DNA from: an uncultured Lachnospiraceae bacterium
Lineage (GTDB): Bacteria; Bacillota; Clostridia; Lachnospirales; Lachnospiraceae
Reading direction: 5' to 3'
Assembly (NCBI GenBank): GCA_910579465.1
Contig: CAJTUB010000005.1
Span: 248,001 to 312,000 of the forward strand
DNA: 64,000 bases
Shown here: positions 17,595-25,999 of the stretch, piece by piece
Numbering within the stretch: position 1 is the stretch's first letter
Layout: each line of letters starts with the position of its first letter
The notes under the pieces: generated by a model
Databases searched by the model: none
Seen by the model: the letters and a program-made list of their open reading frames with translations, nothing else
What the model was told of the DNA's origin: nothing
Made by a program: the position numbers and the translations under genes

Positions 17595-17628
17595 CGGCGC
17601 AGACAAAGGCATCGTCTGCGCCGCTTTT
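17595..17628 (+). terminator. Rho-independent terminator after the DUF2339 gene
   Basis: GGCGCAGAC and GTCTGCGCC form a 9-bp GC-rich stem followed by GCTTTTCATTT on the plus strand, about 105 bp past the stop codon. Confidence 0.7.
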
Positions 17629-17771
17629 CATTTGCTGCAATTTTTTCAAAAAAATCTTTTCCCGCATAGCCCATAAACAGCCTCCCTCCCGCGCCTTGCA
17701 AGCCCGGCACGGAAACACGCAGTCCTTATGATATTCTATGCGCTCTGCAGAATCTGGTTCCCGTTCCTATG

Positions 17772-18089
17772 CTATAAATTTCTTTGAAATACCTCATCCA
17801 GCTGAAGCTTGGAAACCGCGCCTACAATCCGCTCGCTTTCCTTTCCATCTTTAAAGAAAATTAAGGTCGGAATTGACATCACTCCGTACTTCTGCGCAAC
17901 TGCCTGCGCCTCGTCCACATCCAGCTTATAAACAGCCGCCTTCCCCTTGTAATCCTCGGCTGCCTGCTCAATCACCGGCGCCACCATTTTGCAGGGACCG
18001 CACCATGTTGCAAAAAAGTCAACCAGCACCGTGCCTCCCGCATCCGTCACCTTTTCCTGAAAATTGTCTCCTGTCAAATATTCTGCCAT
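17772..18089 (-). CDS. trxA: Thioredoxin
   Basis: The 105-residue thioredoxin has its active site FFATWCGPCKM (Cys30, Cys33), a conserved cis-Pro in VMSIPTLIFFKDG, and GAVSKLQLDEVF at the C-terminus. I choose the ATG at 18087-18089 (MAEYLTGDNF) rather than an upstream one, because AAAGGAG sits 6 nt before it and family length is about 105. It acts as a cytoplasmic dithiol reductant. Confidence 0.95.
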   Translation of the reverse strand: MAEYLTGDNFQEKVTDAGGTVLVDFFATWCGPCKMVAPVIEQAAEDYKGKAAVYKLDVDEAQAVAQKYGVMSIPTLIFFKDGKESERIVGAVSKLQLDEVFQRNL

Positions 18090-18197
18090 ATGTTTCTCCT
18101 TTCTCTGTGTATCAGACACGAAACCAAACGCCTTGCTTTTAATCTTCCCTGATTCCTTTCTATTATACGAAAGAAGGCTGATTAAATCAGCGTTTCC

Positions 18198-18854
18198 CTA
18201 AAAGCTTGTCCCGGACATGCTTTTTGCTGTCATGTAATAAATCGGGTTCCCGAGCGCGGAAAACTTTTCCTCATATTCTGTCATTACATTACCTTCGGCA
18301 TACGGACTGTGATGCAAATCACGGGTAAGCCTTGTCAGCTCCCAGCCGGTCTCCTTTGCCTCCTGCACTGAAAACTCAAAGAGCGCCTGGTTATCCGTTT
18401 TAAAACAAAGCTCTCCCTCCGGCTTCAAAAACTGCCGGTACCGTGCCAGAAACTCCCGCGAGGTCAGCCTGCGCCTTGCATGCCGGTCCTTTGGCCACGG
18501 GTCGGAAAAATTCAGATAAATCCGGTCAACCTCCCCTTCCGCAAATACGTCCGGCAGTATTCCTGCATCTACCGCAAGAAAGGTCAGGTTATTCAGGTCT
18601 TCCCGCTCTTTCCTTTTCTCAATCGCACGGATTAAAACACTGGCATACTTCTCTACGCCGATATAATGAATCTCCGGATGCAGCTCCGCAAGCGTCGTAA
18701 TAAACCGCCCCTTTCCTGTACCGATTTCCACATGCAGGGGCGCCGCCACACCGAAATATCCGGACCACTTTCCTTTCCATTCCTGCGGGTTCTGCGTCAC
18801 ATATTCACTGACCGCAATTTCTTCCTTTGCACCTTTCACATTTCTAAGCCGCAT
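18198..18854 (-). CDS. trmB: tRNA (guanine-N7-)-methyltransferase
   Basis: The 218-residue protein shows the SAM-binding start HVEIGTGKGRFITTLAE and the TrmB signature IYLNFSDPWPKDRHARRRLT, followed by TDNQALFEFSVQEAKE. It makes 7-methylguanosine at position 46 of tRNA. Length is typical. It lies 109 bp upstream of trxA on the same strand, with a small palindrome GCTGATTTAATCAGC between them. Confidence 0.95.
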   Translation of the reverse strand: MRLRNVKGAKEEIAVSEYVTQNPQEWKGKWSGYFGVAAPLHVEIGTGKGRFITTLAELHPEIHYIGVEKYASVLIRAIEKRKEREDLNNLTFLAVDAGILPDVFAEGEVDRIYLNFSDPWPKDRHARRRLTSREFLARYRQFLKPEGELCFKTDNQALFEFSVQEAKETGWELTRLTRDLHHSPYAEGNVMTEYEEKFSALGNPIYYMTAKSMSGTSF

Positions 18855-18923
18855 GATTGTTTTACCACTGATTCCTTTGCCTGTTTTTTCTTTATTCTAC
18901 CATGTTTCCCCCAAAAACACAAC

Positions 18924-18967
18924 TTGCTTTTTTGTGTGCCGCATGCTATACTTACTATACAATTTTA
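18924..18967 (+). promoter_or_regulatory. araR promoter with candidate AraR operator
   Basis: TTGCTT (18924-18929), 17 bp and TATACT (18947-18952) form the promoter. ACTATACAATTTTA (18954-18967) begins two bases after the -10 box and recurs exactly before araB (20111-20124), so it is probably the AraR operator and the gene autoregulates. Confidence 0.6.
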
Positions 18968-19006
18968 TACAACTTTTCGAACTTTTGGAGGGCTGGTATA
19001 TCTCTT

Positions 19007-20107
19007 ATGTCAGTAAAAAATCTAATAAAGCATCGCCGTATTTCACAATGGATTATCAATTCCATTAACAACGGGCAATTCAAGCCGGGGGATAAGCTTC
19101 CGTCAGAGCATGCCCTTTCGGAGCAGTTTGATGCCAGCAGACAGACGGTGCGCCATGCTACAGACGAGCTTGTTAAAAAGGGACTGCTGACAAGGCAGCG
19201 CGGCAGCGGTACTTATGTTTCGGGCAGTGCTATTGCGGAGGGATTTATTCCGAAACGCGTCGGCGTCATTATCACCTATGTCGACGACTATATCTTTCCC
19301 GGCATTATTCAGGGAATCGAAGAGGTGCTGACCTCGAACGGCTACAATATTTCCCTCGGAATCACCCATAACCGGCATCTTGACGAAACCGCCTGCCTGC
19401 ACCGCATTTTGAATGATAATATCTGCGGGCTGATTGTGGAGGGCACAAGGTCTTCTCTTCCGAATCCGAATCTGCCGCTGTTTGAACAGCTTCGCGCAAA
19501 CGGCATTCCGATGGTGTTCCTCAACGGCTGCTACCGGGAGTTTTCGCAGTCCGGCGTGTTTCAGGATGATGTAACCGCTGCCTCGCTTTTAACCGAACAC
19601 CTGCTAAAAAACGGGCACAAAAGAATTGCTGCCATTTTCAAATCCGATGACCTGCAGGGTCTGAAACGCTTTGAGGGAATGCAGCAGGCGCTCACCAATG
19701 CAGGAATCCCTCTGGAGGACAGACAGGTTCTATGGTATATGACGGAGGATGTCGCGTCCATGTTTTCCGAACCGATAGACTCCCTGATACTGAAACGGTT
19801 CGATGATGCGACTGCCCTTATCTGCTATAACGACCAGATTGCAGCCTACGCTTACGAGCTGTTAAAGCGCAACGGCAAGCGCGTCCCGGAGGATATTTCC
19901 ATTGTCAGCTTCGACAATTCGCCGCTGGCATTTGATACTGCTTATAATATTACTTCCGCTGTTTACCCTTCCGTGGAAGCCGGCTCTGCCGCGGCAAAGC
20001 TCTTACTCCGCTGTATCCGGGACCGTTCCTTACGGGAGCATATCCGTCTGGAGCCGAACATCTGCTATCGTTCCTCTGTCCGTAATCTGACAGCGGAAAC
20101 TATATAA
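19007..20107 (+). CDS. araR: Arabinose operon repressor AraR (GntR-type HTH, LacI-type sensor)
   Basis: The 366-residue protein has an N-terminal GntR winged helix (KPGDKLPSEHALSEQFDASR, TRQRGSGTYVSG) and a C-terminal periplasmic-binding-like domain (VGVIITYVDDYIFPGIIQGI, ALICYNDQIAAYAYELLK, SIVSFDNSPLA). This combination and length are those of AraR. The ATG at 19007 follows GGAGGG; a longer upstream frame lacks a ribosome site. It should release its operators on binding arabinose and controls the following araB-araD genes. Confidence 0.9.
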   Translation: MSVKNLIKHRRISQWIINSINNGQFKPGDKLPSEHALSEQFDASRQTVRHATDELVKKGLLTRQRGSGTYVSGSAIAEGFIPKRVGVIITYVDDYIFPGIIQGIEEVLTSNGYNISLGITHNRHLDETACLHRILNDNICGLIVEGTRSSLPNPNLPLFEQLRANGIPMVFLNGCYREFSQSGVFQDDVTAASLLTEHLLKNGHKRIAAIFKSDDLQGLKRFEGMQQALTNAGIPLEDRQVLWYMTEDVASMFSEPIDSLILKRFDDATALICYNDQIAAYAYELLKRNGKRVPEDISIVSFDNSPLAFDTAYNITSAVYPSVEAGSAAAKLLLRCIRDRSLREHIRLEPNICYRSSVRNLTAETI

Positions 20108-20124
20108 TTAACTATACAATTTTA
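20103..20124 (+). promoter_or_regulatory. Candidate AraR operator before araB
   Basis: ACTATACAATTTTA (20111-20124) is identical to the site in the araR promoter. It lies just after a TATAAT hexamer (20103-20108) and directly before the araB ribosome site. No clear -35 box partners the TATAAT, so araB may be read through from araR. Confidence 0.5.
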
Positions 20125-20135
20125 AGGAGGCTTTT

Positions 20136-21803
20136 ATGGCAAAGTACACTATTGGTGTCGATTTCGGCACACTCTCGGGCCGTGCCCTGCTTGTAAACGC
20201 GCAGACCGGCGAGGAACTTGCTGACGCAACACTCGAATACCCGCACGCCGTCATGGATGAGGCGCTTCCCTGCGGGAAAAAGCTGGCTCCGGACTGGGCA
20301 TTGGAACATCCGCAGGATTATCTGGATGTCTTTGCCTATACCATTCCGGAGGTTCTGAAAAAGTCCGGCGTTTCCGCTGAGGACGTAATCGGTGTCGGCA
20401 TCGACTTTACTGCCTGCACCCTGCTTCCGGTCAAGGCAGACGGCACCCCGCTCTGCTTTTTGGAGCAGTACAAGGAGAACCCGCATGCCTACATAAAGCT
20501 CTGGAAGCACCACGCAGCGCAGGACAAGGCAAACCGCCTGAACGAGATTGCCGCAGAGCGCGGAGAGGACTGGCTGGCACGTTACGGCGGAAAGATTTCC
20601 TCCGAGTGGATGTTCCCGAAGATCTGGCAGACTCTCGAGGAGGCGCCGGAGGTTTACGAGGAGGCCGACTTCTTTATCGAAGCAGCTGACTGGGTTATCT
20701 GGCAGCTCACCGGCGTACAGACAAGAAACTCCTGTACTGCAGGCTATAAGGCAATGTGGCATAAGCAGAAGGGCTACCCGTCCAAGGAGTTCTTCAAGGC
20801 ACTTGACCCTCGTCTTGAAAATGTAGTAGAGGATAAGCTGAACTGCCCGATTTCCTCCTTGGGCTCAAAGGCAGGCGAAATCTGCGAGAAGGCAGCCGCC
20901 CTCACCGGGCTTAAGACAGGGACCGCAGTAGCCGTTGCAAATGTCGATGCACATGTTACGGTTCCGGCAGTCAAGATTACGGAGCCGGGGAAAATCCTCG
21001 CTATTATGGGAACCTCTACCTGCCACATCCTGCTCGGCACTGAGGAGCATACCGTTCCGGGTATGTGCGGCGTTGTAGAGGATGGCGTATATCCGGGCTT
21101 TTTCGGCTATGAAGCCGGTCAGTCCTGTGTCGGCGACCATTTTGCATGGTTCGTGGAAAACTGCTGCCCGCCGGAGTATTATAAGGCGGCAGAAGCAGAG
21201 GGCTTAAATATCCATCAGTACCTGACAAAGAAGGCAGAGCAGTACAAGGTCGGCGAAAGCGGGCTTCTTGCGCTCGACTGGTGGAACGGCAACCGTTCTG
21301 TTCTGGTTGATGTGGACTTAACCGGTATGATGCTCGGCATGACGCTGCAGACCAAGCCGGAGGAAATCTACCGCGCCTTAATCGAGGCTACTGCTTACGG
21401 TACGCGGAAGATTATCGAGACCTTCACCGCAAACGGCGTTCCGGTCAACGAGTTTTACGCTTCGGGCGGCATCTCCCAGAAGAATCCGATGGCAATGCAG
21501 ATTTATGCGGATATCTTAAAGCTTCCGATCCGTATCGGCGGCACCACACAGGGTCCTGCCCTCGGAAGTGCGATTTTCGGTGCGGTTGCTGCCGGAAAGG
21601 ACGCAGGCGGCTACGATACCGTTTTTGACGCAGCAAAGGTAATGGGCAAGCTCCGCGATACCGTTTACACCCCGATTCCGGAAAATGCTGCCGTATACGA
21701 TAAGCTTTACGCCGAGTATTCCACATTGCACGATTACTTCGGCAGAGGCGATAACGACGTTATGAAACGGCTCAAGGAAATCAAAAAGCAGCAGTCGAAC
21801 TAA
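20136..21803 (+). CDS. araB: L-ribulokinase
   Basis: The 555-residue FGGY-family kinase starts MAKYTIGVDFGTLSGRALLV (phosphate-binding loop 1). It has GIDFTACTLLPV, IMGTSTCHILLG and the FGGY-type C-terminal motif FYASGGISQKNPMAMQIYAD. It phosphorylates L-ribulose in arabinose catabolism. The ribosome site AAGGAGG is 7 nt before the ATG. It is followed by araD after 18 bp. No araA (isomerase) is seen in the window, so that step must be encoded elsewhere or L-ribulose is supplied otherwise. Confidence 0.96.
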   Translation: MAKYTIGVDFGTLSGRALLVNAQTGEELADATLEYPHAVMDEALPCGKKLAPDWALEHPQDYLDVFAYTIPEVLKKSGVSAEDVIGVGIDFTACTLLPVKADGTPLCFLEQYKENPHAYIKLWKHHAAQDKANRLNEIAAERGEDWLARYGGKISSEWMFPKIWQTLEEAPEVYEEADFFIEAADWVIWQLTGVQTRNSCTAGYKAMWHKQKGYPSKEFFKALDPRLENVVEDKLNCPISSLGSKAGEICEKAAALTGLKTGTAVAVANVDAHVTVPAVKITEPGKILAIMGTSTCHILLGTEEHTVPGMCGVVEDGVYPGFFGYEAGQSCVGDHFAWFVENCCPPEYYKAAEAEGLNIHQYLTKKAEQYKVGESGLLALDWWNGNRSVLVDVDLTGMMLGMTLQTKPEEIYRALIEATAYGTRKIIETFTANGVPVNEFYASGGISQKNPMAMQIYADILKLPIRIGGTTQGPALGSAIFGAVAAGKDAGGYDTVFDAAKVMGKLRDTVYTPIPENAAVYDKLYAEYSTLHDYFGRGDNDVMKRLKEIKKQQSN

Positions 21804-21821
21804 AAAGGAGACGGAGAGAAC

Positions 21822-22523
21822 ATGTTAGAACAGTTAAAAAAAGAAGTTTACGAGGCAAATATGCTTCTTCCGAAATACGGACTGATTACCTTTACCTGGG
21901 GCAACGTTTCCGGTATCGACCGGGAGAAGGGCCTTATCGTAATAAAACCGTCCGGTGTAGAGTATGACAAAATGACCGCCGAGGATATGGTCGTCATTGA
22001 TTTAAACGGCAACCGTGTGGAAGGGAGCTTAAACCCTTCCTCCGATACACCGACGCACCTTGAGCTTTACAAGGCATTTCCGAACATCGGCGGAGTTGTC
22101 CACACCCACTCCCGCTGGGCGACGACTTTTGCACAGTCCGGACGCGGCATTCCGCCGTTCGGCACGACCCATGCGGACTATTTCTACGGCGAGATTCCGT
22201 GTACCAGAAAGATGACGCCGGAGGAAATCAAGGGCGCCTATGAAAAGGAAACCGGCACTGTCATTATCGAGCGCTTCCGCGAGCTTGGCATCGAGCCGGA
22301 CGATGTGCCGGGCGTCGTAGTATACAGCCACGGTCCGTTCACCTGGGGCACGGACCCGCACAACGCAGTCCACAATGCAGTGGTACTTGAGGAGGTTGCC
22401 TTTATGGCATGGCATAACCTTGCCCTGTCAAACAACACGCTTCCTTCCATGCAGCAGGAGCTGTTAGATAAGCACTACTTAAGAAAGCACGGCGCAAACG
22501 CCTATTACGGTCAGGGAAAGTAA
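21822..22523 (+). CDS. araD: L-ribulose-5-phosphate 4-epimerase
   Basis: The 233-residue class II aldolase-fold enzyme shows TWGNVSGID, KPSGVEYDKM, the zinc-binding VVHTHSRWATTFAQ pair, GTTHADYFYGEIPCTR and GPFTWGTDPHNAVHNAVVLE. It converts L-ribulose 5-phosphate into D-xylulose 5-phosphate. It is co-transcribed with araB, and the ribosome site AAGGAGACGGAGAG precedes the ATG. Confidence 0.96.
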   Translation: MLEQLKKEVYEANMLLPKYGLITFTWGNVSGIDREKGLIVIKPSGVEYDKMTAEDMVVIDLNGNRVEGSLNPSSDTPTHLELYKAFPNIGGVVHTHSRWATTFAQSGRGIPPFGTTHADYFYGEIPCTRKMTPEEIKGAYEKETGTVIIERFRELGIEPDDVPGVVVYSHGPFTWGTDPHNAVHNAVVLEEVAFMAWHNLALSNNTLPSMQQELLDKHYLRKHGANAYYGQGK

Positions 22524-22535
22524 GAGGAGCCTCTT

Positions 22536-23408
22536 ATGGAAAAAACGGAACGAAACGCTCCCTGCTGGTGCGGCAGCGGCAAAAAGTATAAATACTGCCA
22601 TTCTGCCTTTGACGACAGGCTGAAAAGGTTCGCGGCAGAGCCGTATCCGGTTCCCTCCAGGGACCTGATTAAGAACGAGGTGCAGATTGAAGGCATCCGC
22701 GCCAGCAGTAAGATTAACATTGCGGTTCTGGACTATGTTGCGGAGCATATCTGCATGGGAATGACAACCGCGGAAATTGACGAGATGGTCTACCAAAAGA
22801 CAACCGAGCTTGGCGGCGTTCCGGCGCCGCTCGGCTACGAGGGCTTTCCGTGCAGCTGCTGTGTCTCCATCAATTCCGTTGTCTGTCACGGCATTCCGGA
22901 CGATATGGTCTATCTGGAGGACGGCGACATTGTAAACGTGGACGTTTCTACCATTTATAACGGCTATTACTCCGACTCCTCCCGTATGTTCCTGATTGGA
23001 GACGTCAGCGGGGAAGCGCGCCGTCTGGTCGAGGTAACAAAGAAAAGCCTTGAGGTCGGCTTGCAGGAGGTCGCTCCTTGGAAGCGTCTGGGCGATATGG
23101 GCGCGGCAATTCACGAATATATCCTGCAAAACGGCTATTCTGTCGTCAAGGAAATCGGCGGACACGGCGTAGGTCTTGAGTTCCACGAAGAGCCTTTTGT
23201 GAGCTATGTTTCCAAACGGGGGACGGAAATGCTGCTGGTGCCGGGTATGGTATTTACGATTGAACCAATGGTAAATATGGGAAACGACGCCATCTTTATC
23301 GACGAGGAAGACGACTGGACGGTCTGGACGGAGGACGGCTCCCTCTCGGCGCAGTGGGAAATTACCGTACTTGTTACGGAAGACGGCTACGAAATACTAA
23401 CTTATTAG
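22536..23408 (+). CDS. map: Methionine aminopeptidase type I with N-terminal SEC-C zinc motif
   Basis: The 290-residue protein opens with a SEC-C motif, CWCGSGKKYKYCH (Cys10, Cys12, Cys21, His22). The MetAP pita-bread fold follows, with its metal ligands: CHGIPDD, NVDVSTIYNGYYSDSS, GHGVGLEFHEEP, FTIEPMV and QWEITVLVTE. It removes initiator Met; the SEC-C module probably aids ribosome or chaperone contacts. It starts 12 bp after araD with AGAGGAG, so it rides on the ara transcript although functionally unrelated. Confidence 0.95.
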   Translation: MEKTERNAPCWCGSGKKYKYCHSAFDDRLKRFAAEPYPVPSRDLIKNEVQIEGIRASSKINIAVLDYVAEHICMGMTTAEIDEMVYQKTTELGGVPAPLGYEGFPCSCCVSINSVVCHGIPDDMVYLEDGDIVNVDVSTIYNGYYSDSSRMFLIGDVSGEARRLVEVTKKSLEVGLQEVAPWKRLGDMGAAIHEYILQNGYSVVKEIGGHGVGLEFHEEPFVSYVSKRGTEMLLVPGMVFTIEPMVNMGNDAIFIDEEDDWTVWTEDGSLSAQWEITVLVTEDGYEILTY

Positions 23409-23418
23409 CCTTTTCCCC

Positions 23419-23447
23419 TCGACAGCAGAAGATTTTTGCATTATAAT
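23419..23447 (+). promoter_or_regulatory. Sigma-A promoter of the D-Ala-D-Ala carboxypeptidase gene
   Basis: TCGACA (23419-23424), 17 bp and TATAAT (23442-23447). The start point would fall in the hairpin at 23451-23492. Confidence 0.5.
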
Positions 23448-23450
23448 AAA

Positions 23451-23492
23451 AGCGTGGTGGATTGCCTGCAATACACCGCGCTATTCTTTTTT
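23451..23492 (+). terminator. Terminator after map, upstream of the carboxypeptidase gene
   Basis: AGCGTGGTGGATTGC and GCAATACACCGCGCT pair into a long stem, followed by ATTCTTTTTT. It ends the ara-map transcript. Because it is also just after the TATAAT at 23442, it could act as an attenuator on the next gene. Confidence 0.65.
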
Positions 23493-23505
23493 GGGAGGAA
23501 TTTTT

Positions 23506-24912
23506 ATGCCTTTTTATCATAAAGATACGAGACGACAGAACAGGAGACGCCTTTTTTCTGCCTTGCTGCTCTGTTTTTCCATAACCACAGCTCTGTTTTC
23601 CCGGACAGCGGCAAATGCTTCCGATGCACCGGACCTGTACCACTGGCCGACCGGCCCCCAGATTTCTGCCGGAGGTGCCATACTGATTGAGGCTGAAACC
23701 GGCGCTGTATTGTTCGAGAAAAACGCTACGGAGGCGTTTTATCCGGCAAGCACCACGAAGCTTATGACCGCGCTGTTAGCCCTCGAAAATTCAGCTCTCG
23801 GCGAAACCGTCACCGCCTCGCACGACGCTGTTTATAACATCGAACAGGGTTCCTCCCGGCTCTGGGTAAACGAAGGAGAAGAGCTTTCAATGGAAGAGTC
23901 ACTGTATGCAATAATGCTTCCTTCTGCAAATGACCTTGCCTATGCGATTGCAGAACATATCGGCGGCTCTATGGAGTCTTTTGCCGACATGATGAACGCG
24001 CGGGCAAGGGAACTTGGCTGCGTCAACACGCACTTTCTGAACTCCTATGGACGGGACGAGGAGGGACACTATTCCTGCCCTGCAGACCTTGCAAAAATCA
24101 TGCGCGTTTTGGTGAAAATTCCTACCTTTGTGAAAATTTCCGGCTCCAAAAACCATCAGATTCCTGCAACGAATCTTTGTGCGGAATCCCGCTGGGTTTT
24201 GAACACACACCAAATGCTCCGCGGTACCTATGACTACGAGGGCGTTATTGCCGGAAAAACCGGGCACGATACGCTTGCGGGGAGCTGCCTTGTTACCTGT
24301 GCGAAACGGGGCAATATGACGCTGATTTCTGTTATCCTGAAGGCTTCGGACGACACAAGCCTCTATGACGACACAGCGGCACTTTTAAACTACGGCTTTA
24401 ACAATTTCACGACCTACAGCATCGGCAGGGAGCAACTGTCTCTGGACACTGCTTTCCCCCCGCTGTTTAACCGCGAGGATTCCGTACAGCTTCTCGGCAA
24501 TGCGATTGTCAATACCGAAGCCGGCTATGTTGTCCTTCCTACCACGGCAGCGCTTTCCGATACCAAAAAAAGCGTCTCCCTGACACAGCTGACCTCCTTT
24601 GCCAAAGGAAAGAATATCATCGGACGGATCTCCTATACCTATGGCACCCGTACTGTCGGCTTCGCAAACATTATCTACAACAACAGTGAGGACGCCTTTT
24701 CCCTGGACTCTTCCGTAACCGGGCCGGAAGCAGTAAATCCTTCCGGTGAAAAAGACAAAACCGAAGAGAACTCCAGAAGAGACCGCAGACCTCTTACAAT
24801 TGGAATTTTCTTCGGCTGTACCTGCTTTTTTATCGGTATTTATTTAGTATTTGTAGAGATTCCTTACCGCAGGAAGCGCGCTTCCTACCTCGCAAAGCAT
24901 AAAGGCGAATAG
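23506..24912 (+). CDS. D-alanyl-D-alanine carboxypeptidase (PBP5/DacF family)
   Basis: The 468-residue protein has a basic N-terminus and a signal or anchor helix (LFSALLLCFSITTALFSRTA). The serine peptidase motifs are present: PASTTKLMTALLAL (SxxK), LPSANDLAYA (SxN) and GVIAGKTGHDTLAG (KTG). A C-terminal membrane helix (IGIFFGCTCFFIGIYLVFV) lies near residues 430-450. It trims the terminal D-Ala of peptidoglycan stem peptides outside the membrane. I take the ATG at 23506 after GGGAGGA; a TTG 15 bp upstream lies inside the ribosome site. Confidence 0.93.
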   Translation: MPFYHKDTRRQNRRRLFSALLLCFSITTALFSRTAANASDAPDLYHWPTGPQISAGGAILIEAETGAVLFEKNATEAFYPASTTKLMTALLALENSALGETVTASHDAVYNIEQGSSRLWVNEGEELSMEESLYAIMLPSANDLAYAIAEHIGGSMESFADMMNARARELGCVNTHFLNSYGRDEEGHYSCPADLAKIMRVLVKIPTFVKISGSKNHQIPATNLCAESRWVLNTHQMLRGTYDYEGVIAGKTGHDTLAGSCLVTCAKRGNMTLISVILKASDDTSLYDDTAALLNYGFNNFTTYSIGREQLSLDTAFPPLFNREDSVQLLGNAIVNTEAGYVVLPTTAALSDTKKSVSLTQLTSFAKGKNIIGRISYTYGTRTVGFANIIYNNSEDAFSLDSSVTGPEAVNPSGEKDKTEENSRRDRRPLTIGIFFGCTCFFIGIYLVFVEIPYRRKRASYLAKHKGE

Positions 24913-24922
24913 GCAGCTTTTC

Positions 24923-25999
24923 CTAATTGCCCATTGCTGCAAACAGCGCCGCGATGTCATCCGGCGACATCGCTTTATTCGGGTCTGACAAATCCACCTC
25001 CGGGATGGCAGGCGCCGGTTCCGGTTCTGCTTCCACCGCTGCCGGTTCTTCTTCCACGCTTATCTCTGGCGCCGGCTCCTCTTCTTCTGCGCCTCCTAAT
25101 GCTGCAAACAACGCCGCGATATCATCCGCCGACATTGCCTTATTCGGGTCTGACAAATCCACCTCCGGAACTGCAGGCGCCGGTTCCGGCGTCGGTTCCA
25201 TTGCCACAGGCTCCGGCTCTTCCTCCATCGCCATCTCAGGCACTGGTGCTTCCTCCATCACCATTTCAGGCTCCGGCTCTTCCTCCACTACTATCTCAGA
25301 GAGTGCTTTCTCTGCAGACACCGGCTCTTCCTCTATGACAATATCAGGCATTGGCTCTTCCGCTGCTGCATAGACAGGAACTGCCGGAGCTCTGTCCGCC
25401 GTTTCCACTGCCTCCGTAAGCTTCTGGAAGTTTTCCTCCAGGCTGTTTAACAGCTCCTTTCCTGTCCGTTGCATATCTTCTGCACTTCCCGAGGTATCTG
25501 CAAGCCTCGAAGTCATCCCATCAAACCCTGTCTGCATGGTTTTCTGCAGCTCCCTGCACAGACGCCCCAGCTCCTCCCGCTCACTGAGCGCTATCTGCTT
25601 TGCATTTTCTTTATTGTAAAGAATCAGTGTTTTTATCGTATTTTCCTGCGTCCGGATTACCTCTGCCAGCTTTTCTTTCAAGGCAGACATTCCCTCATTC
25701 ATTGCCTCCTGCTGCTTCTTTACTGCAATACCGACACTTTTCTCCGCCTTCTCATTGCTTCGTGCCCATTCCGCCATACGGTCCGCAAGCAAAATTTCAG
25801 ACGTCTTGCCGGACGCAGTCTGCTCCTGCTCCTTTGTCTCCCTCGCCCAGATAAAAAAGCACGAGGCTGCCGTCAGCACAACACCTGCAGCGAGTACCAT
25901 CCAAAGAGAGGAATGAAACTCCGCCAGCACCACTCCGGCAAAAAACACTGCCACAACAAACAGCACAAAACTAATTTTTCTTTGTCCACTCTTTTTCAT
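24923..25999 (-). CDS. Membrane-anchored coiled-coil protein with two FliM-like peptide repeats
   Basis: The 358-residue protein has two N-terminal membrane helices (SFVLFVVAVFFAGVVLAEF, LWMVLAAGVVLTAASCFFIW), a coiled coil to about residue 200 and a long Glu/Pro-rich acidic tail. The tail contains two near-identical segments, DPNKAMSADDIAALFAAL and DPNKAMSPDDIAALFAAM, the second at the very C-terminus. These resemble the short LSQDEIDALL peptides at the ends of flagellar motor switch proteins (FliM/FliN). Function unknown. Its ATG overlaps the preceding gene's stop (ATGA), so the two are coupled. Confidence 0.8.
   Translation of the reverse strand: MKKSGQRKISFVLFVVAVFFAGVVLAEFHSSLWMVLAAGVVLTAASCFFIWARETKEQEQTASGKTSEILLADRMAEWARSNEKAEKSVGIAVKKQQEAMNEGMSALKEKLAEVIRTQENTIKTLILYNKENAKQIALSEREELGRLCRELQKTMQTGFDGMTSRLADTSGSAEDMQRTGKELLNSLEENFQKLTEAVETADRAPAVPVYAAAEEPMPDIVIEEEPVSAEKALSEIVVEEEPEPEMVMEEAPVPEMAMEEEPEPVAMEPTPEPAPAVPEVDLSDPNKAMSADDIAALFAALGGAEEEEPAPEISVEEEPAAVEAEPEPAPAIPEVDLSDPNKAMSPDDIAALFAAMGN

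Noticed and set aside
22479..23186. 235-codon minus-strand frame antisense to map
   Set aside because: Antisense shadow of a recognised methionine aminopeptidase.
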